Assembly (NCBI RefSeq): GCF_000330505.1
Contig: NW_004443750.1
Coordinates: forward strand, 40,092-66,518
Source of the DNA: Entamoeba invadens IP1
Taxonomy: Eukaryota > Evosea > Mastigamoebida > Endamoebidae
DNA: 26,427 bases
Direction of reading: 5' to 3'
The stretch's first letter is position 1, and every line of letters starts with the position of its first letter. Of the stretch, positions 21,541 through 26,427 are shown one piece after another. The translations under genes were made by a program, and so were the position numbers. The notes beneath the pieces are model-generated. The model searched no databases. It saw only the letters and a list, made by a program, of their open reading frames with translations, and was not told the origin of the DNA.

Positions 21541-22350
21541 AAGTCCGTTTTGATTAAGAAAAACTAAAGTTTATAATAAACAAAATAAATTTAAAAACAA
21601 AACTGAATAAAAAAAATTATAATATATTTTTGTCGATAAATAAAATTTAAAAACAGACTTTATTTCTAAATCAAATTTGGTATTAAAAACCTATTATTTT
21701 TAATATCTAGCCACAATTCTTTCATTATTTATAAAGAGTCATCAAAAATGTTAAAATAAATAATATCAAAATTACACAAACAAAAATTAATAAAATATTA
21801 TTTATTTGTTAAAAATAATTAGGTATAATTTTGGTATTAGTAGAAACTATTTCGATAATAATCAAAATACTGAAGAAGAAAAAATGAAATAGCACTGATT
21901 GAATCATAAAAATTACTTTAAAAACGTGTGTAAATTTAATAAAATAAATTTGAGATGGTGTTTACAATAAATAATCAACAAGATTGTTTAATACATAATC
22001 AAAATGTTTATAACAATTAAAGAAAGTGGGTAATTGAATATAGTTTTCCATGAAAATGAATGTAACAACAATTTAAATGATATCTGTTAACACAATAAAA
22101 ATGCATTGAAATTAGTTATATAGATTTGTGACAAGTGTGTATATGTTCGCTTATTAAAAAGGTTCTTTTTGTATGTAAACTGTTTCCAAAAAATCGATAG
22201 TACTTGTTTTATGTTAAACTATTTTAAACCAAATGTTAAAGGAAAACATCGTAATCTATTTTTATTTCGATATTGTTTAAATTGTAATTGTTATACCATG
22301 TTTTTTAACAAAAAAATATTTAATCTAAAACAAAATTACCTAAGATTAAT
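21541..22350. other. AT-rich region downstream of the Tc1-like transposase
   Basis: AT-rich DNA without a credible gene. The 3' terminal repeat of the Tc1-like element should lie here, but I could not identify it. Confidence 0.4.
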
Positions 22351-23441
22351 TTACCATTCTTGTTTTTCAATTTTTTGGTATTGTTTAAAATCGCTCAAAT
22401 GTCCAATTGGTCCACCTTTTTCGTTTTTGCACATTTCGAACCTGTAAGTCATCGAATTCATCAAATTGTTAATAATCGAGTATGGTATATTATTCCAAAC
22501 TTTTTTAAGATGCTTGAATAACAACTTTTTGGTTCTGAAAACACTTTTTTCGTTTCTTAATCTCCTTTCCATATTTCCCACAGATGTTCTATTGGTGACA
22601 AGTCCGGGCTTGATGATGGCCATTCAAGCAATTTGACCTTTTTACTTTTAATCCATTTTACTGTTTCTTTTGCTTTGTGAGGTGGCGCCCCATCTTGCTG
22701 AAAGTAAAAGTCACGTTTTCTCTCTTTTTTCATGTGTTCGAAAATTCCATTGTGTTCAAGCATTCGACTATAATCTGCCGCTTTCATTTTCTCAGAACAC
22801 AGAATCAAATCCAATTTGTAGTCTTTACCAATGGCTCCCCACACCATTATACTGGCATTGTATTTTGGTGTTTGACCAGTGTAATTTTTGAATTTTTGAA
22901 TTAACACTTTTCTTTTGGCTTTGGTTTTTGCAACTTTAATGTTTTTTAACATTTCACCAAACGTGTTTCTTCTTCTCCAACAATATGATTTGTCTGGAAA
23001 TAAACAATAACGGGATTCGTCAGAAACAATCGCGGTTTGCCATTTTCTGAGATTTCTTTTCTGTAGCATTTTTTTGCAAAAATCATATCTTGTGTTAATT
23101 TGTTTTTGTGTAAGAATTTGAGTTGGTTTTTGTTTGCAATATTTAAATCCGTGTGTTCTTCTTAAGTTGTAAACTGTTGACTTGGACAAGTGATTGTTTA
23201 GTGCAATCTTTGAACAAGTTGAAAATGGATCATTTTCAGTTTGTTTGACGATTTTACCGATAACATTGTTGGTAACTTTAGTGGGTCTCCCTCTTTTTAC
23301 GTTTTTAATGGCGATTTTGTCTTCAATCGTCTTTTTTACTCGCGCAATTCTGTTCGGAGACACTTTCATCATTTCTGTGATAACAGAATATGAATTACCT
23401 TTATGTAAAGCTCCGGCTATAAGGGTATCAATTTTGTTCAT
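22351..23441 (-). pseudogene. Tc1-like (DD34E) transposase, single frameshift
   Basis: Minus-strand frame from ATG 23441 down to 22557 gives 294 residues, and a second frame carries on to 22351 (total about 364, slightly longer than usual Tc1 transposases). The N-terminal half has two helix-turn-helix-like parts separated by KRGRPTK (residues 49-55), the GRPR-type linker of Tc1 proteins. The catalytic triad is Asp141 (IVSDES), Asp250 (FQQDGAPPHKA) and Glu285 (SPDLSPIEHLWE), with 34 residues between the last two, so DD34E. After WEI a base is missing near 22571-22575; adding one gives MERRLRNEKSVFR, as expected for the C-terminal part. All three catalytic residues precede the break. Mariner/Tc1 elements are known in E. 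invadens-type genomes. Terminal repeats were not found. Confidence 0.88.
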
Positions 23442-24488
23442 TTATTCTATAAAGATTAAAATTTGAATTTTTATTACCAACTTTTAGTATTTTTGTTTGT
23501 TTAACATAAATTAAATTTCAAATTCATTTACCAAACAACTAATAAATAAGACGAATAACTTTCATTTTATATTGTTTTGCCGTTGGTATTTTTACATCTT
23601 TTGTTTTTTTACATTCAAATCATCTCAAAACGTAATTGTTTTATTAAGTCGTCAATTTGTTAATTTTCTTTTATCTTAATGATTTTATTCTTGAAACCAA
23701 TTTTATATTAATTATTAGTGTTTAATTTCAATTCATTACCAAAAGCTTTTATTTCAAAAAAGTATTTTCATTTGATTATAACAACATTTTTGGTTTGTTG
23801 TTATGAATACAAATTTGTTGCTACTGAAAACAATTCAAAATTGAAGTACATTTTTGAACTTATTTAACAGGAAAATAACCAACAAAAATATCTCGAGTAA
23901 AAACGTTGCAAAAAAATCTGAAAAAAGACTGAAAATAAAAATAAATATTTTTTTCAAGTAAAAACATGACAGAAAAAAGAAGGAGAAATATATTTCCCAA
24001 AATATAGGACTTATTATTAAAACAACAAAACCCGAAAATGTGCGATAATTTCAAATTTTCTCACTATCGATTTATTAGAAACAGTTTATATAGTCAAATT
24101 CAAGACATCAAAATTATATAATTTCTTGATGAACTAATTAATTATTGAAAAGGAAAGACTCTATATATATTGACTGTTATTTTTGTTTTTTTATTTAAGT
24201 TAATAGGAAGTACTTTATCCAAATTACTTTATAAAGAATAATTGTAAAAATATGTTTTTTTAAAAAAAGCAATCACCATTTTGTACATTTTAAACTTATA
24301 GCACAATGAAAAACGTTATATATAGTAAAATCCTGTTTAATTTACTTAATTAGAATGTTTTGAAATATCGTGTTTAATTCCACTTTTTAAGAAAAATAAT
24401 TTAAATGATTAAAAAAAACAAAATCAATTAATAAAATTAACTTCTGATAGCTTTTAGTTATAATATTTCAATAATTATATGATTTAAT
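23442..24488. other. AT-rich region upstream of the Tc1-like transposase
   Basis: About 1 kb of AT-rich DNA. GTTTAACATAAA at 23499-23510 is inverted relative to 22208-22219, but this is too short to call a terminal repeat. No gene or RNA was seen. Confidence 0.4.
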
Positions 24489-24518
24489 CAAATTCGTGTG
24501 GTGCATTGAAAAGAAAGC

Positions 24519-25008
24519 ATGAGTGGTCCCACAAAACAGTCTGTTTGTGCCCTGGTTCCATTTACTTGACGTGTTTTTTCTTGGCGTGAATCCCTTGAAT
24601 TATTTGTTTGGTGGTAGTTCGTAGGATTCACCTCCTTATCCATTCAGTATGAAAAAAGAAAGTGGGTAAATTTGGATTCACAAACAATAGCTGAAAGATA
24701 AATTTCATTTAAAAACAATTTTGGCAAATACTTTTTATGTCCGACGTGGTAATTTGTTTTATAGTTTTTTGTTATAAATTTATAATTTATAACTATTGGA
24801 ACAATAAATAGCAGTTAAAAAGATAAGAGCGGTTTTTAACTCAACTGTTCAACAACAATTACAATGTTATCAGATAAATATCCTGTTTGATTCAGGTAAA
24901 AATCCAATCATTTATTGTTGGGTTAATACCCATACTTCTTATTAACAAGTAAGATGTTTGGGCATTCTTGAGCAAAAATACACACCAAATGTTTTGAAGT
25001 ATACTTAA
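24519..25008 (+). pseudogene. Possible decayed protein-coding region
   Basis: Two plus-strand stretches have coding-like composition. The frame from ATG 24519 reads MSGPTKQSVCALVPFT, is stopped at 24567 (TGA) and 24615 (TAG), yet goes on with FVGFTSLSIQYEKRKWVNLD to TAA 24699-24701. A second frame, 24811-25008, reads QQQLQCYQINILFDSGKNPI and on, with a single stop at 24943-24945. The patch is richer in GC than neighbouring DNA. I do not recognise the protein. There are two frames and three internal stops, so if genuine this is an old relic. Confidence 0.25.
24586..24631. repeat. Inverted repeat with 30-base loop
   Basis: GTGAATCC (24586-24593) pairs with GGATTCAC (24624-24631). A second hairpin, CACAAAACAG/CTGTTTGTG, lies just upstream at 24530-24549. 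Both sit in the GC-richer patch, so a structured RNA is an alternative to the coding-relic reading. No tRNA, snRNA or snoRNA signature was recognised. Confidence 0.3.
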
Positions 25009-25363
25009 TTTTTAAGGTAATGAATGCATTAAAACAGTGTAATTCATTTTAATTTTAAATGTAATTTTAATAACAGTAAAAATCTGAGTGTTGAAAATCC
25101 AAATAGTTGATACGTCAGAGTATTAACAATTAATACAACTCCAACATTTCAGTAGCTTTTTTTACATTTTACCTAGTGGAAGTAATTTTATTAATATTTT
25201 CACAAAATTCGAACTATTTATTATCCAACAAATAACATTAAAAAACCGACTTTACAAAATAAATTTAAAAGATAAAACATGGCAGTTTTCCCGTTTCCAA
25301 AATTATGAAATAATATAATTTTATAGTATATTTGTAGTCTAGTATAAAAATAGTTATACAAAA
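25009..25363. other. Upstream region of the Rho GTPase gene
   Basis: AT-rich DNA with no coding-like frame. It probably holds the upstream regulatory elements of the GTPase gene, none of which I can name. Confidence 0.4.
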
Positions 25364-25372
25364 GTATTTAAG
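25364..25372 (+). promoter_or_regulatory. TATA-like core promoter element of the Rho GTPase gene
   Basis: GTATTTAAG matches the Entamoeba TATA-like consensus GTATTTAAA(G/C) at eight of nine positions. It ends 28 bases before the ATG at 25401, the usual distance in Entamoeba, where 5' leaders are very short. It supports the gene being expressed. Confidence 0.65.
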
Positions 25373-25400
25373 AGAAATCTAAGACCAATTAAAACATTTG

Positions 25401-25991
25401 ATGCAAACAATTAAATGTGTTGTTGTAGGCGACAGTGCTGCTGGGAAGACATACCTTCTTATCACTTACACTACCAATGAGTTTCCAACAAATTACACAC
25501 CAACAGTTTTTGACAATTATTGTAATACAATTATGGTGGATTCAAAACCAGTTAATATACAACTCTGGGACACCAAAGCGGGAATGGAATACGACCAATT
25601 ACGCGCATTGTCATATCCACAAACAGACATCTTTTTGATTTGTTTCAGTGTAGTCTCGCCACCTTCATTTGACAACGTTTCAACAAAATGGCAACCAGAA
25701 GTAGCTCATAATTGCCCAAATACACCATATATTCTCGTTGGAACAAAGGTGGACATGAGAGAAGACAACGATCAATTAAAACGACTCAAAGAAAAGAATA
25801 CAACTCCAATCACTACCAAACAAGGTGCAGCAAAAGCAAAAGAAATCAGTGCAGTAAAATATATCGAATGTTCCGCTCTCACACAAAAGAATTTAAGACT
25901 TGTCTTTGATGAGGCGTTCAAAGTGGCAATTTCCTTTAAAACCAATAACCAATCAAACACACAACAAAAAGCAACATGCTCTCTTCTTTAA
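25401..25991 (+). CDS. Rho/Rac-family small GTPase with atypical P-loop and switch II
   Basis: 196 residues starting [11 protein letters not shown]; the codon before this ATG is TTG and is not needed. Numbering matches human Rac1. Rac features: effector loop PTVFDNY (Thr35), [18 protein letters not shown] for guanine recognition, [10 protein letters not shown], and a C-terminal CSLL box predicted to be geranylgeranylated. No polybasic stretch precedes it. Odd residues: the P-loop is GDSAAGKT instead of GDGAVGKT (Ser12, Ala14), and switch II is DTKAGMEYD instead of DTAGQEDYD (Lys59, Ala60, Gly61, Met62, Glu63), so Gly60 and Gln61 are both lost in register. Loss of Gly12 and Gln61 would impair GTP hydrolysis, as in atypical Rnd-like Rho proteins; this is inference. 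Rho proteins control actin, pseudopods and phagocytosis in amoebae. The frame is intact with no intron. Confidence 0.93.
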   Translation: MQTIKCVVVGDSAAGKTYLLITYTTNEFPTNYTPTVFDNYCNTIMVDSKPVNIQLWDTKAGMEYDQLRALSYPQTDIFLICFSVVSPPSFDNVSTKWQPEVAHNCPNTPYILVGTKVDMREDNDQLKRLKEKNTTPITTKQGAAKAKEISAVKYIECSALTQKNLRLVFDEAFKVAISFKTNNQSNTQQKATCSLL

Positions 25992-26339
25992 AACTTGCTG
26001 TTTTCAATTTATTTGTTTATATATAGTATTATATAAAAATAGTAGACGGTAAAATCTAATAATAATTAGTTTTATATAGTTTTAAATGAAACCAGGGCTT
26101 CGCAAATTGGGATAAAGTGTAAGTTAAGAAATTGCTCTTTTTTTCTTTTTCATTATTTGGAATAACATTTTCAAAGAATGTTATTGTTTTTTTATATTAA
26201 CGTAGTTTTGGAAATAAAATTATTAAAAAAAAACAATTAAAAATTTATTATAATTATTAAAGCATAAAGCAAACATACATTACATTTTTATTTTATATAA
26301 TAAATATATAAGTCGCAAATTAAATTAACTTTTATTATT
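25992..26339. other. 3' flank of the Rho gene, AT-rich
   Basis: AT-rich non-coding DNA. TTTATTTG shortly after the stop may serve in polyadenylation. A hairpin lies at 26161-26185. Confidence 0.45.
26161..26185. repeat. 9-bp perfect hairpin followed by T-run
   Basis: AATAACATT and AATGTTATT pair around a seven-base loop, with GTTTTTTTA directly after. It lies about 170 bases past the Rho stop codon. Such a form can arise by chance in DNA this AT-rich. Confidence 0.35.
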
Positions 26340-26427
26340 TGTTAGCTCAATGCATTGTGCGTACATTTCGTAGCGTAAAACGCCCAATTGATACAGAAAG
26401 CATTATTATAAATGCTCTGTATATGAA
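26340..26427. other. Possible edge of a neighbouring gene
   Basis: The last 90 bases are richer in GC than the DNA before them. On the minus strand a frame ending at TAA (26346-26344) reads INWAFYATKCTHNALS. A plus-strand frame is also open to the edge. I cannot decide the strand or recognise a family. Confidence 0.2.

Noticed and set aside
22208..23510. 12-base inverted match as TIRs of the Tc1-like element
   Set aside because: TTTATGTTAAAC and its inverse are AT-rich and short, with no TA duplication or extended pairing around them.
24490..24660. tRNA or spliceosomal/SRP RNA in the GC-richer patch
   Set aside because: No A/B box pair, cloverleaf or known snRNA or SRP signature could be recognised on either strand.

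Overview
The window looks like AT-rich nuclear DNA of an Entamoeba species, most likely E. invadens. This rests on four things: a very large cysteine-rich transmembrane kinase (TMK) of the amoebic type, BspA-type leucine-rich-repeat proteins, a Rac-like GTPase behind the Entamoeba core promoter element GTATTTAAG, and a prokaryote-like hybrid-cluster-protein gene. Two unrelated cut-and-paste DNA transposons also fit E. invadens better than E. histolytica. Intergenic DNA is extremely AT-rich, so the genes stand out by composition. No intron was found in any recognised gene.

Layout: (1) 1 to about 700, decayed end of a BspA-type LRR gene entering from the left edge. (2) 1712-9738, plus-strand TMK: signal peptide, about 18 units of a roughly 69-residue cysteine-rich repeat, one membrane span, a PapD/MSP-like segment and a kinase with all catalytic motifs. 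A one-base slip in an A9 run separates the signal peptide from the long frame. (3) 9923-13210, a 3.3 kb DNA transposon with 367-bp terminal inverted repeats that look identical, an AT-hook ORF and a broken DDE_Tnp_4 (PIF/Harbinger/IS5-like) transposase, with a 100-N assembly gap inside. (4) 13271-14398, a possible non-coding MITE flanked by TA. (5) 15281-15984, hybrid cluster protein pseudogene cut off before the hybrid-cluster ligands. (6) 16769-19831, minus-strand secreted LRR plus cysteine-rich surface protein, readable end to end but with two frameshifts and one in-frame stop. (7) 22351-23441, minus-strand Tc1-like DD34E transposase with one frameshift. (8) about 24519-25008, possible decayed coding sequence. 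(9) 25401-25991, an intact Rho/Rac-family GTPase with an unusual P-loop and switch II. The rest is AT-rich intergenic DNA with a few hairpins.

Functionally the locus is surface sensing and its signalling output (TMK, LRR/Cys-rich proteins, Rho GTPase) interleaved with mobile elements. Nothing suggests an operon or joint regulation. The most unusual items are the long-TIR DDE_Tnp_4 transposon, whose TIRs carry a palindrome repeated at exact 20-bp spacing, and the Rho protein with changes at positions 12, 14 and 59-63. Nearly every long gene carries single-base lesions, and assembly error cannot be separated from real decay by reading alone.
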